49,490 nucleotides of DNA. Origin: Oceanisphaera marina (GTDB lineage: Bacteria; Pseudomonadota; Gammaproteobacteria; Enterobacterales; Aeromonadaceae). The notes beneath the pieces were generated by a model. That model saw nothing but the letters and a program-made list of their open reading frames with translations. It was not told the origin of the DNA and made no database searches. The DNA lies in contig NZ_BMKE01000025.1 in the NCBI RefSeq assembly GCF_014643915.1, positions 1 through 49,490 of the forward strand, in the 5' to 3' direction. Within the stretch, counting starts at the first letter, position 1, and every line of letters starts with the position of its first letter. The translations under genes and the position numbers were made by a program. Positions 19,859-27,987 of the stretch are shown piece after piece.

Positions 19859-21244
19859 ATGGTCGACTTTCCCGTTGCTACCTTGATTGTGCTGCTTGCG
19901 GGGGGGGGCATGCTGAGTGTGTGGCTTGCGCCCCGGGTACGCACCGCTGAAGGATTCTTCTCAGGTCGAGACGAACAGGGCGCATCGCCCGGATTGCTCA
20001 CGCTGACATTTTCCCAGGTCACCACCTGGATTTTTGCCCGTTCGTTGCTCAATGCCGCCATTCTCGGCTATTTGTATGGTATTGCAGGGGCTCTGGCTTA
20101 CAGCGCCTATTACGGCTCCTTTGTTACCGGCTGGCTGATCGTCGATCGGCTGCGTTATCAATACGGCGTGCATAATATTCAGGCCTTTTTGGTGGCGCGG
20201 TTTGGTCGAGCGGGCAGCAGCTGTTTCAATCTGCTGATATCAATGCGATTGCTGACCGAGGTATTTGCCAACTTGCTGGTGGTGGGCATGGTATTTGGGG
20301 TGGCGGGATCCGGTGCCTATACCGGTGCCATTCTTGCGGTGTCGGCGCTGACGCTGGTCTATTCCATGACCGGTGGCCTGCGCGCTTCGTTGCGTACCGA
20401 TGTGCTGCAAATGGGGTTGCTGATCGTGCTTATTGTATTGCTGGTCGGTATGACGTTGTTGCACCCTCTGTTTGATTGGCAAAGCGTGCTGACCAGCAGC
20501 CCGCAATGGGATAGCCCTGGCTGGATATTGCTGGTGGTGGCGCTGTTACAGGTGCTGAGTTATCCGCTGCATGACCCCGTGATGATGGACCGAGGCTTTA
20601 TCGCCGACCGGGACACCACCAAACGCAGCTTTTTGCATGCTTTTTGGCTGTCGGCGCTGCTCATTTTAGCGTTTGGTTTACTCGGGGTGTTTGCCGGCCT
20701 GCAGGGCGGAGAAGACAAAGATGTGCTGATCACCCTGCAACGACTGCTCGGCACGCCGGCCATGCTGTTGCTGGGGTTGGCTCTAGTGATCTCTGCCGCG
20801 TCTACCCTGGACTCGACCCTGTCCAGTGCGTCCAAGCTGCTGGTGGTCGATATGGGGCTGGGCCGTCCCTCTGCCGGCACCGGTCGGCTGGCCATGGCGT
20901 TGTTTGCCCTGGGCGGTTTGGTGCTGGTGTTTATGGGTAGCAAAGACTTGTTTGATGCGGTGGCGATCAGCGGCACCGCTTCGCTGGCGCTGACCCCGGT
21001 AATACTGTTCAGCATTTTCGCTAATTGCCAGGTGGCACGCTGGAGCTTCGTGGCCAACTTTGCCGTGGCGCTGGCCGGTGCGGTGCTGTATTTTCTCGAA
21101 AAAGGTGGCCGGCTCGATCTGATCGGCCCCTTGTTTGGCGTTGAGCACAGCTACAGCAAGCTGCTGGTGATCACGGTGGCGATTCTGCTCTCGGGCCTGT
21201 TGCTGTTTGCTCTGGGACTCAAGCCCAAAGCCCAAAGCGAATAG
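19859..21244 (+). CDS. Sodium:solute symporter (SSS) family protein
   Basis: This inner-membrane carrier of 461 residues has about 12-13 helices of the SSS (LeuT-fold) family. Visible signs are the N-terminal FFSGRDEQGASPGLLTLTFSQVTTWI, VYSMTGGLRASLRTDVLQM (the family signature near residue 180) and a Na+-site-like SAASTLDSTLSSASKLLVVD near residue 315. Strong Shine-Dalgarno AAGGAG seven bases before ATG 19859. The solute cannot be inferred. It diverges from the flavoprotein fusion gene across 288 bp that must hold both promoters; I see no clear operator there. Confidence 0.9.
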   Translation: MVDFPVATLIVLLAGGGMLSVWLAPRVRTAEGFFSGRDEQGASPGLLTLTFSQVTTWIFARSLLNAAILGYLYGIAGALAYSAYYGSFVTGWLIVDRLRYQYGVHNIQAFLVARFGRAGSSCFNLLISMRLLTEVFANLLVVGMVFGVAGSGAYTGAILAVSALTLVYSMTGGLRASLRTDVLQMGLLIVLIVLLVGMTLLHPLFDWQSVLTSSPQWDSPGWILLVVALLQVLSYPLHDPVMMDRGFIADRDTTKRSFLHAFWLSALLILAFGLLGVFAGLQGGEDKDVLITLQRLLGTPAMLLLGLALVISAASTLDSTLSSASKLLVVDMGLGRPSAGTGRLAMALFALGGLVLVFMGSKDLFDAVAISGTASLALTPVILFSIFANCQVARWSFVANFAVALAGAVLYFLEKGGRLDLIGPLFGVEHSYSKLLVITVAILLSGLLLFALGLKPKAQSE

Positions 21245-21330
21245 CATTTTTTGCCATGCCTCTTTGCTACGAGAAGCTCGGAACCTACGGACGAAGAGAA
21301 ACGTGTTTTGTTTTTGTAGGGGCCATGTTT

Positions 21331-21381
21331 TGTAGCTGGCGCTTCAGCTGCCGGGGCAGACGATGCCGATGTTGCAGCATC
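21331..21381. repeat. REP family A, copy A1 (left arm only)
   Basis: The copy starts TGTAGCTGGCGCTTCAGC and runs through the CAGACGATGCCGATG-type spacer, but lacks the right arm. It lies about 60 bp upstream of the RAYT gene. Confidence 0.85.
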
Positions 21382-21442
21382 ATTGACCCGCTACAGAAAC
21401 GGCTAAACTGACTGTCATCACCCATGTCTGACGCTCACCACC

Positions 21443-21892
21443 ATGTCTTACAATGATGCTTTGGCCGGCCGATGTTCTTTGCCCGGGCATATCTACCACA
21501 TCACCGTTTGTACCCGACACCGGCAACCATTCTTTTCCGACTGGCGGCTTGGTCGTTTGATTGTTCAGGAGTTGCAGCATGCGCAGACGCATCTGGACGT
21601 ACAGTCTCTGGCATGGGTGTTGATGCCCGATCATCTGCATTGGCTTATGCAACTTAACGAAACAACCACGCTGGCGCGCACTTTGCGCGTGTTCAAAGGG
21701 CGCTCGGCGAAAACCGCCAATCACTATCTCGACCGTACCGGTGGACTATGGCAGAAAGGCTTTCACGATCATGCCATCAGGCAAAATGAAAGCCTGCAAC
21801 AGGTGGCCAGATATATTGTGGCCAATCCAATAAGAGCAGGTCTGGTACGGCGAGTGGGCGATTACCCATTATGGGACGCGGTTTGGCTGTAG
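21443..21892 (+). CDS. REP-associated tyrosine transposase (RAYT)
   Basis: This 149-residue single-strand DNA transposase of the Y1/HUH superfamily has the HUH pair in MPDHLHWLMQ (His64, His66), a GLWQKGFHDHAIR segment, and the probable nucleophile Tyr124 in VARYIVANPIRAGLV. RAYTs act on REP hairpins, and this one sits in a nest of REP copies: one ends 60 bp upstream, and the next begins inside its own stop codon (the TAG is part of TGTAGCCGG). RAYTs are usually single-copy domesticated genes that spread non-autonomous REPs. Intact catalytic residues suggest it is, or recently was, active. Confidence 0.93.
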   Translation: MSYNDALAGRCSLPGHIYHITVCTRHRQPFFSDWRLGRLIVQELQHAQTHLDVQSLAWVLMPDHLHWLMQLNETTTLARTLRVFKGRSAKTANHYLDRTGGLWQKGFHDHAIRQNESLQQVARYIVANPIRAGLVRRVGDYPLWDAVWL

Positions 21893-21960
21893 CCGGCGCT
21901 TCAGCTGCTGCAGACACAGCACCGCTTGCAGGTTCGCGCCGGCTAAAGCGGCGCCTACAG
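21888..21960. repeat. REP family A, copy A2 (internally deleted BIME)
   Basis: The left arm TGTAGCCGGCGCTTCAGC and right arm CGCCGGCTAAAGCGGCGCC...CTACAG are in inverted orientation, with about 20 bases of the usual middle missing. The RAYT stop codon lies in the left arm. Confidence 0.92.
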
Positions 21961-21988
21961 CTCAATCCAAACATCGGCACTGTGTTTT

Positions 21989-22082
21989 TGTAGCCGGCGC
22001 TTCAGCTGCCGGAGCAGACGGCACCGATGCTGCAGACACAGCACCGCTTGCAGATTCGCGCCGGCTAAAGCGGCGCCTACAG
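21989..22082. repeat. REP family A, copy A3 (full BIME)
   Basis: A complete 94-bp unit, TGTAGCCGGCGCTTCAGC to CGCCTACAG, is separated from A2 and A4 by near-identical 28-bp spacers (CTCAATCCAAACATCGGCAC...). A3 to A4 is a 122-bp tandem repeat. Confidence 0.93.
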
Positions 22083-22110
22083 CTCAATCCAAACATCGGC
22101 ACTGTGTTTT

Positions 22111-22197
22111 TGTAGCCGGCGCTTCAGCTGCCGGATCAGACGGCACCGACTCTGCAGACACAGCACCGCTTGCAGGTTCGCGCCGGCTAAAGCGGCA
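22111..22197. repeat. REP family A, copy A4 (right end cut at hepT stop)
   Basis: This copy is like A3 but its right arm stops at CTAAAGCGGC, three bases before the hepT stop codon (22201-22203). With A2 and A3 it fills the gene-free stretch 21893-22200. Confidence 0.92.
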
Positions 22198-22200
22198 CGG

Positions 22201-22620
22201 TTAACCCAGCGCCTTGATCCCCGAGCGGGCAAACTCGATAAGCGCCTGATGATAGTCAGACAAAATCACATCATGAACAATGGCGGGATCCACTTCGAGG
22301 TAGTCATGCACCAACGCATTTCTGAGTCCGATCACCTTGCGCCAAGGTGTATTTTTGTCAATAACCCCTTTTTCAGCCAGCCGGTTGAAGGCGGTAAGTG
22401 CCTCGTTACTGGCCATACCGGTTTCTTGTTTGGCCCAATGTTTGGCAAGACCAATACAGGATTCAATTAAAACCTGAAGAGTCCGTTCAGCTGCTCTTTG
22501 TTCAAACCGGCTCCAGGGGGCTTGTTGCAATCGCCGCTTCAGCTCGGTCAAATCCAGTTCACACTGATCGACGTGTTCTTTTTGCGCATTCAGATAGGCA
22601 TTTGGCCCGGTGTTAACCAT
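22201..22620 (-). CDS. hepT: HepT-type RNase toxin of an MntA-HepT system
   Basis: This 139-residue all-alpha HEPN-domain protein has the catalytic Rx4HxY motif R-NALV-H-D-Y at residues 100-107. HepT toxins cleave RNA and are neutralised when the partner MntA adenylylates the motif tyrosine (type VII toxin-antitoxin). The start codon overlaps the end of mntA by 8 bp, the usual translational coupling with antitoxin first. A REP copy abuts its stop codon. Length and motif are normal, so the module looks functional. Confidence 0.9.
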   Translation of the reverse strand: MVNTGPNAYLNAQKEHVDQCELDLTELKRRLQQAPWSRFEQRAAERTLQVLIESCIGLAKHWAKQETGMASNEALTAFNRLAEKGVIDKNTPWRKVIGLRNALVHDYLEVDPAIVHDVILSDYHQALIEFARSGIKALG

Positions 22621-23011
22621 GTTGTTCTCCGGCTTTGTTGGAATGAACGTAATCCAGCTCCCACATTGAGTAAATACGCTGCTCTGCCTGCATTCGGTGA
22701 GAAGGGGACAGATCCAGTAACAGCTTTCCCTGGCTTAGTACACTCCAGCCAAGGGGTATAGGAGCAATGGCCAAGTCCACCACACTAATGGTGCCTTCAG
22801 GCATGGCAAGCTGATGTTGCCAGTCTATCGCTACTTCTTCCGGCCTTAGCCGGCGAGACAATGCATCTGGCTCCCAGAGGGTAAAGACCACCGCGAGATC
22901 GTAGTCGCTACTGGCATGATGATCCCCCCTTGCCCGTGAACCATAAAGCCAAAGAGCGGCAATATCTGAACGCTGGCGCGCCAGCTCAATAATGTTCGCC
23001 AGTTGCTCCAT
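22613..23011 (-). CDS. mntA: MntA-type nucleotidyltransferase antitoxin
   Basis: This minimal nucleotidyltransferase of 132 residues has the signature GSx10DxD (Gly24-Ser25 ... Asp36-Tyr37-Asp38, within LYGSRARGDHHASSDYDLAVV). It would transfer AMP to HepT and block it. The start is placed at ATG 23011 because AGGAG lies nearby upstream and the protein then begins MEQLANIIELARQ. The open frame further upstream (to 23209) is translated REP repeat, not protein. It is first in a two-gene operon with hepT. Confidence 0.9.
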   Translation of the reverse strand: MEQLANIIELARQRSDIAALWLYGSRARGDHHASSDYDLAVVFTLWEPDALSRRLRPEEVAIDWQHQLAMPEGTISVVDLAIAPIPLGWSVLSQGKLLLDLSPSHRMQAEQRIYSMWELDYVHSNKAGEQHG

Positions 23012-23120
23012 ATGCACTCCTGTGGGGTGGCGGTCTGAGAATAAGGCGTTTAAACCATAGCTTTCTGTCAATGGCAACTTTAACATCTTTCTTTGTATCA
23101 TCCGCAGGCGGCGGGCATTT

Positions 23121-23185
23121 TGCAGCCGGCGCAGACGGCTCCGATTTTGCAGATATGGCGTTGTTTGCAGGTTTGTGCAGCTGAA
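23121..23185. repeat. REP family A, copy A5 (degenerate)
   Basis: TGCAGCCGGCGCAGACGGCTCCGAT followed by a degraded right arm (GCAGCTGAAG). Copies A5, A6 and A7 occupy the 384-bp gene-free gap between mntA and kpsC, where I see nothing else. Confidence 0.7.
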
Positions 23186-23223
23186 GAAATGCCTTGTCCA
23201 CCCAAACACCGGGTGCCATGTCT

Positions 23224-23270
23224 TGTAGCCGGCGTTTTAGCTGCCGGGGCAGGCGATGCCGAGTCTGCAA
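23224..23270. repeat. REP family A, copy A6 (left arm)
   Basis: TGTAGCCGGCGTTTTAGC plus the GGGGCAGGCGATGCCGAGTCTGCAA spacer; there is no right arm. It is followed by GGTGCCATG..., a spacer also seen before A6. Confidence 0.85.
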
Positions 23271-23290
23271 CACCACCGGGTGCCATGTTT

Positions 23291-23384
23291 TGTAGCCGGC
23301 GCTTTAGCTGCCGGATCAGGCGGCGCCGATTCTGCAGATATGGCGTTGTTTGCAAATTCGCGCCGGCTAAAGCGGCGCCTACAG
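23291..23384. repeat. REP family A, copy A7 (full BIME)
   Basis: A complete 94-bp unit, TGTAGCCGGCGCTTTAGC to GCGCCTACAG, ends 12 bases beyond the kpsC stop codon. Such a hairpin may protect the 3' end of the kpsC transcript. Confidence 0.92.
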
Positions 23385-23395
23385 CTGGCCAGAGC

Positions 23396-25480
23396 TTATC
23401 CCTTTAACGCTTCCCACAAAAACCGGGCTTTGCGCATGCGCCGATGCGCCCAGCGCAGTACTGTATTATCCGGCTCCCTGAACTGCTTTCGTTCCTGGGC
23501 CAATCGCCAGGCCATGCGCAGCGGCGTACTGTACAGTCCGGTGGGGTAGTCTACATAGGTGGGGTACCAGGCATAAGTGGCGTATACCAAAGCGGCCAGT
23601 GGAAGCGCGCGGCCACGGCGCTCAACCGGATGCTTGTCTTGCGTTAGCCCCCAGCCCGCATAAAACGGCTGACCCCACACGGTCACCGGCTTGCCGCGAA
23701 TTAACGCCTCCAGCCCCGTTAGTGACGTTAGTGTATGCACTGCATCACAGGCGTCCAAACAAGCCACAATACCGGCTTGGGTTTCTATCGCATCTACACA
23801 TCGCTCAAGCACGGCATCGGGCACCTGACCCTTTCGATTACCACTTACTACGTCAGGGTGGGGTTTAAATACAATAAAAGCGTTTGGATGTTCACGCCGA
23901 ACCGCCTGTAACAAAGCCTCATTGCCCGGCACAAACGGGCTGCCCAGCTGAATGGACGCATCGTCATCCACCTGGCCGGGTACCAGCAAAATTGCGCGAT
24001 TTTTTGCAAGCTGGCGCCAGTTCAAGCTGACCTGTTCGCCCACATTGTATTTGGTGAGCGCCTGTTCTTTAAAATGCGTCACCAGCTGCTCTCCCAAGCC
24101 TAACTCGAGTTGAGAAAAGTCGTGGCTAACCAGATACTGTTCAATGGCGCTGGGCGTGCGCGGGTCGTAATACATGCCGGTATTGTCTACCACCAGCGAA
24201 CCTGGCCGGCGCAAGTCTGACCCTAAACCTACCGAGCGCAAAAAGCCGTCTTCCATGCGCCACACTGGCAATGGGCAAGTAGCCAGTTCTTGTTCAAAGT
24301 GTCGCCCCCAAATAAGCACCGCCTTTGCAGAGTTCACCGCAGGAACACTTGTAGGGTCCACTTCAGTGGACCTGTGTTGATCGAATGAATTAGACCCTAC
24401 AGGAATGTGTTTTACGAATTTCACTTCTCGCGCATAGCGGCTTACAAATCGGGGTGTAAAACGCCGCCGCCACAATGAAAATCCTACCGCATATAGCGTA
24501 TCCACCACTGGCACTGGACTACGTTGCGCCAAAATCAAATCCAGCACATCTTCCAGCTCGCAGCGCTCGCCGGTAACAGGATCGACATAGCGGCAATAAC
24601 GCAAATAGGCGGCGACCAGCAATTGCGGCACGGTGCGTGGTTGGCCGCGACGAGGAACAGCCATTCTGTCGTCGGTGACCCCCCAGCCCGCATAAAAAGG
24701 GGCGCCAAAACAGACCACCGGCTTGCCGGCCAGCAAGGCCTCAAAGCCTAGTTGCGAGGTAACCGTATATACCTTGTCTACCGCCGCCATCAGCGCAAAA
24801 GGATTAACCGCATCGGCCAACAGCAGCAGATCGTCATCGGCAACATCCGTCAAATAGCCCTGCTTCTTGCCCAGCAACACATCCGGATGTGTGCGTACAA
24901 TAATCTGGGCGCCGGGGTTTTCTGCCCGGGCGGCCGCTAACATATCGGTAAAGCTCTGCTCGCTAGCCAGGCCCAGCCGCACCGACTGATCGCCCCGGGT
25001 TTGATCAATAACCAGCACCCGGGGGCGCGAATAATCCAGCCGTTCCGCCACTGCCGGTGGCAAGCTATTCTCGGCATAGTGGTTGTATTTGGTAATGCCT
25101 TCACGTTCAAGCAAAACTTGCAGCCGCTCAGCCCGCTGCTGCCACTGCGGGTTCCACCAACTGATATCATCCAGCATCTGCTCAAGCTGGCTGGAGCGAG
25201 TGGCATCGTAATACACACCCACGCCATCCACTATTAGTGACAGTCGAGTGGCAGCAGTAGCGGGGTGACCGATATAACCTATAAAGCCGTCTTCCAGCTG
25301 CCAAAAAGGCAGAGATCGGCGCACTGCAAGTTCTCGGGCTTTTTGTGTGTTGGGTTTCATGCCCCAGCCAACCACAGCCGCTAACTCGGGGGTTGCCTGC
25401 TTGCCAAGATAATGAGGAGATAGAAACGTATTCAGCACCTGGCGCTGGCGCCAGATACCGCGTGAGGTGGTAAGCAGCAT
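23396..25480 (-). CDS. kpsC: KpsC-type capsule beta-Kdo glycosyltransferase (two tandem catalytic halves)
   Basis: KpsC builds the poly-Kdo linker that anchors group-2-type capsules to lipid in the cytoplasm. Two homologous halves are seen: LEDGFIGYIGHP, then VGVYYDATRSSQLEQM, QTRGDQSVRLG and RTHPDVLLGKKQG; and MEDGFLRSVGLG, NTGMYYDPRTPSAIEQ, GQVDDDASIQLG and KPHPDVVSGNRKG. The start is placed at ATG 25480 (MLLTTSRGIWRQR), giving 694 residues; the open frame 63 codons further upstream is translated REP repeat. Between the halves, a REP-B element (24350-24401) is read through in frame, adding ~17 foreign residues to the linker. It is last in the rml operon direction. The usual companion kpsS and the export genes are not in the window. 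Confidence 0.92.
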   Translation of the reverse strand: MLLTTSRGIWRQRQVLNTFLSPHYLGKQATPELAAVVGWGMKPNTQKARELAVRRSLPFWQLEDGFIGYIGHPATAATRLSLIVDGVGVYYDATRSSQLEQMLDDISWWNPQWQQRAERLQVLLEREGITKYNHYAENSLPPAVAERLDYSRPRVLVIDQTRGDQSVRLGLASEQSFTDMLAAARAENPGAQIIVRTHPDVLLGKKQGYLTDVADDDLLLLADAVNPFALMAAVDKVYTVTSQLGFEALLAGKPVVCFGAPFYAGWGVTDDRMAVPRRGQPRTVPQLLVAAYLRYCRYVDPVTGERCELEDVLDLILAQRSPVPVVDTLYAVGFSLWRRRFTPRFVSRYAREVKFVKHIPVGSNSFDQHRSTEVDPTSVPAVNSAKAVLIWGRHFEQELATCPLPVWRMEDGFLRSVGLGSDLRRPGSLVVDNTGMYYDPRTPSAIEQYLVSHDFSQLELGLGEQLVTHFKEQALTKYNVGEQVSLNWRQLAKNRAILLVPGQVDDDASIQLGSPFVPGNEALLQAVRREHPNAFIVFKPHPDVVSGNRKGQVPDAVLERCVDAIETQAGIVACLDACDAVHTLTSLTGLEALIRGKPVTVWGQPFYAGWGLTQDKHPVERRGRALPLAALVYATYAWYPTYVDYPTGLYSTPLRMAWRLAQERKQFREPDNTVLRWAHRRMRKARFLWEALKG
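24350..24401. repeat. REP family B, copy B1, inside kpsC
   Basis: A 52-bp element bounded by TGTAGGGTC and GACCCTACA contains the hairpin GGTCCACT-TC-AGTGGACC and the segment TGATCGAATGAATTAGA. It shares its right part with copy B2 at 29164-29244. It lies in the linker between the two Kdo-transferase halves and does not interrupt the frame. Confidence 0.75.
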
Positions 25481-25505
25481 AAAAGATATAAAGCCCTGTA
25501 ATTTT

Positions 25506-25598
25506 TGTAGCCGGCGCTTCAGCTGCCGGATCAGACGGTGCCAATGCTTCAGACGCCACGCTGTTTGCAAACTCGCGCCAGCTGAAGCGGCGCCTACA
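25506..25598. repeat. REP family A, copy A8 between rmlC and kpsC
   Basis: A full unit from TGTAGCCGGCGCTTCAGC to GCGGCGCCTACAC lies inside the 163-bp gap between the rmlC stop and the kpsC start. Transcribed within the operon, its hairpins could reduce kpsC expression relative to rmlC. Confidence 0.9.
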
Positions 25599-25643
25599 CC
25601 TAGCCAAACGTCGAGGTTATGAATTGAGTGCTGTGGCTGACAT

Positions 25644-26192
25644 TTAGCCAGGCAGTTCGGTATTGGCAAACAGTAGCGCTTTTTTATCTTTTTCCGAAAG
25701 CACGGGCGGGCAGGGCACCGGCCAGTCTATGGCAAGTGTGGGATCATCCCACCTAATGCTACGCTCGTGCTCGGGGGCGTAATAATCGGTTGTTTTGTAT
25801 AAAAACTCGGCTACCTCGGAGAGCACCACAAAGCCATGGGCGAAGCCTTCGGGGATCCACACCTGACGCTTGTTCTCGGCCGATAAAAATATACCTTCCC
25901 ACTGGCCAAATGTAGGGGAGTTGGGGCGAATATCTACCGCTACGTCGAACACTTCCCCCAGGGTACATCGCACCAGTTTTCCTTGGGGCTGTGTAATTTG
26001 ATAATGCAGGCCACGCAGTACCCCTTTGCCCGAGCGAGAATGATTATCCTGTACAAAGTTAACCGGTTTGCCAACAGCCTGTTCAAACTGGCGCTGGTTG
26101 AAGCTTTCAAAAAAGAAGCCGCGTTCGTCACCAAATACCTTAGGTTCGATAATCAATACATCGGGAATGCCGGTTTTAATAATATTCATCAA
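25644..26192 (-). CDS. rmlC: dTDP-4-dehydrorhamnose 3,5-epimerase
   Basis: This cupin-fold epimerase is the third step of dTDP-L-rhamnose synthesis. The 182 residues contain [33 protein letters not shown] (catalytic His), [13 protein letters not shown], and [25 protein letters not shown], all family-diagnostic. The start codon overlaps the rmlA stop by 4 bp (ATGA), showing tight coupling in the rmlBDAC operon. Confidence 0.96.
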   Translation of the reverse strand: MMNIIKTGIPDVLIIEPKVFGDERGFFFESFNQRQFEQAVGKPVNFVQDNHSRSGKGVLRGLHYQITQPQGKLVRCTLGEVFDVAVDIRPNSPTFGQWEGIFLSAENKRQVWIPEGFAHGFVVLSEVAEFLYKTTDYYAPEHERSIRWDDPTLAIDWPVPCPPVLSEKDKKALLFANTELPG

Positions 26193-27076
26193 GCTTTGAA
26201 CCCAGGTTGGATAAGGCGGAGTAGATACTGGCCATACGCGTTTTTAGCGAGCGGAGCGGCCAATTGTCGCACCTGTTCAGCGTTGATAAAACCTTTGCGA
26301 AAGGCAATTTCTTCAGGGCAAGCGACTTTCAGCCCCTGGCGATGCTCTATGGTCTGAATAAAATTACTGGCCTCGTTCAGGCTCTCGTGAGTGCCTGTGT
26401 CCAGCCAGGCGTAACCCCGACCCATGATAGATACAGACAATTCGCCCTGCTTCAGGTAATGCCGATTGATATCGGTAATTTCCAGCTCACCTCGCGCTGA
26501 AGGTTGCAATCCTTTTGCTATGTTCACTACCTGGTTATCGTAAAAATACAGGCCGGTAATGGCATAATTACTTTTGGGGCAACTTGGTTTTTCTTCCAGT
26601 GACAGTGCCTGACCTTGTTCATTGAATTCCACCACGCCGTAACGTTCAGGATCCTGCACATGATAGGCGAACACAGTCGCACCTTCTGCCTGAGCACTGG
26701 CCTGCATTAGTTCCGCCTGAAGATTGTGACCGTAAAAAATATTGTCACCCAGCACCAGCGCACAATTATCCTGGCCAATAAAGTCTTCACCAATCAAAAA
26801 TGCCTGTGCCAAACCATCGGGACTTTCTTGCACGGCATATTGCAGGTTAAGACCCCACTGACTGCCGTTGCCCAGTAGCTGCTCAAAACGTGGTGTATCT
26901 TGTGGGGTACTGATGATCAGAATATCGCGAATACCCGCCAGCATAAGCGTGCACAGCGGGTAGTAGATCATGGGTTTGTCATACACCGGCAGCAGTTGTT
27001 TACTTACGGCCATGGTTACTGGGTAAAGCCGGGTACCGGATCCACCGGCGAGGATAATCCCCTTACGAGAGCTCAT
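26189..27076 (-). CDS. rmlA: Glucose-1-phosphate thymidylyltransferase
   Basis: RmlA makes dTDP-glucose from glucose-1-phosphate and dTTP, the first step of rhamnose activation. The 295 residues (E. coli 293) show the nucleotide-binding [31 protein letters not shown] start, [12 protein letters not shown], and [34 protein letters not shown]. The start overlaps the rmlD stop by one base. Complete. Confidence 0.97.
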   Translation of the reverse strand: MSSRKGIILAGGSGTRLYPVTMAVSKQLLPVYDKPMIYYPLCTLMLAGIRDILIISTPQDTPRFEQLLGNGSQWGLNLQYAVQESPDGLAQAFLIGEDFIGQDNCALVLGDNIFYGHNLQAELMQASAQAEGATVFAYHVQDPERYGVVEFNEQGQALSLEEKPSCPKSNYAITGLYFYDNQVVNIAKGLQPSARGELEITDINRHYLKQGELSVSIMGRGYAWLDTGTHESLNEASNFIQTIEHRQGLKVACPEEIAFRKGFINAEQVRQLAAPLAKNAYGQYLLRLIQPGFKA

Positions 27077-27972
27077 TATGATTTTTTATCCAATAGTTCG
27101 TTCAGCATGCGAGTGACGCCAACCTGCCAAGACGGCAGCGTAAGCTGAAAAGCAGTAGTAAATGACTGAGTGTTCAGGCGGGAGTTAGTGGGACGCTGAG
27201 CCGGAGCAGGCCAATCATGACTGGACATGGCCTTGAGTTGCTCCAGCTTGAGTGGTTCACCTAACGAGCGGGCATGATCAAAGACAAAGGCGGCATAGTG
27301 GTGCCAGCTGGTTTCACCCGTGGCGGTTAGGTGATACAGGCCTGCCAAATCTGGTTTGGCAAGTGCCATGCGCAACGCCTGTGCCGAACAGTCTGCAATG
27401 AGCTCTGCACCTGTGGGGGCGCCAATTTGATCACTCACTACCGCCAGTTCCTGCCGTTCCCGCGCCAGGCGCAGCATGGTGGCGGCAAAGTTATTGCCGC
27501 GTACCGAATATACCCAACTGGTGCGAAAAATAAGGTGGCGAGAGCAATACATCGTAATGGCCTGTTCGCCGGCCAGCTTGGTTTTGCCATAGATATTGAG
27601 TGGATCGGGCGTATCGGTTTCCTGCCATGGGCGAGTACCTTTACCGTTAAACACATAATCGGTGGAATAATGCACCAGCCAGGCCCCCAACGCCTCGGCC
27701 TCTTTTGCCAGTACGGCCACACTGGCCGCATTAATCTGGTAGGCCAGCTCTGGCTCTTGTTCGGCTTTGTCTACGGCGGTATAAGCGGCGGCGTTCACAA
27801 TCACATCAGGCTTGAGTTTACGCAGGGTGCGTGCCAGTTCATCCGGGCGACTTAAGTCACCACAATACTTGGTGCTGTGCCGATCCAGTGCCGTTAACCG
27901 GCCCAATGGCGCCAACGCCCGTTGCAGCTCCCAGCCTACCTGACCATTTTTACCCAATAACACAATATGCAT
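27076..27972 (-). CDS. rmlD: dTDP-4-dehydrorhamnose reductase
   Basis: This NADPH-dependent short-chain reductase completes dTDP-L-rhamnose. It has the Rossmann motif [10 protein letters not shown] at the N-terminus, [24 protein letters not shown] and the catalytic YGKTKLAGE (Tyr-x3-Lys). The length of 298 is normal. It lies 15 bases downstream of rmlB and overlaps rmlA by one base. Confidence 0.96.
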   Translation of the reverse strand: MHIVLLGKNGQVGWELQRALAPLGRLTALDRHSTKYCGDLSRPDELARTLRKLKPDVIVNAAAYTAVDKAEQEPELAYQINAASVAVLAKEAEALGAWLVHYSTDYVFNGKGTRPWQETDTPDPLNIYGKTKLAGEQAITMYCSRHLIFRTSWVYSVRGNNFAATMLRLARERQELAVVSDQIGAPTGAELIADCSAQALRMALAKPDLAGLYHLTATGETSWHHYAAFVFDHARSLGEPLKLEQLKAMSSHDWPAPAQRPTNSRLNTQSFTTAFQLTLPSWQVGVTRMLNELLDKKS

Positions 27973-27987
27973 GTTTGAACTCTTTTC

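Noticed and set aside
21888-22200. CRISPR-like array from regularly spaced repeats
   Set aside because: The units are inverted REP pairs with near-identical spacers, not short direct repeats with unique spacers; no cas genes.
23012-23209. In-frame N-terminal extension of MntA
   Set aside because: It is a translation of REP-A sequence; AGGAG and homology place the start at 23011.
25481-25669. 63-residue N-terminal extension of KpsC
   Set aside because: It encodes the REP-A8 hairpin and overlaps the rmlC end; not KpsC-like.
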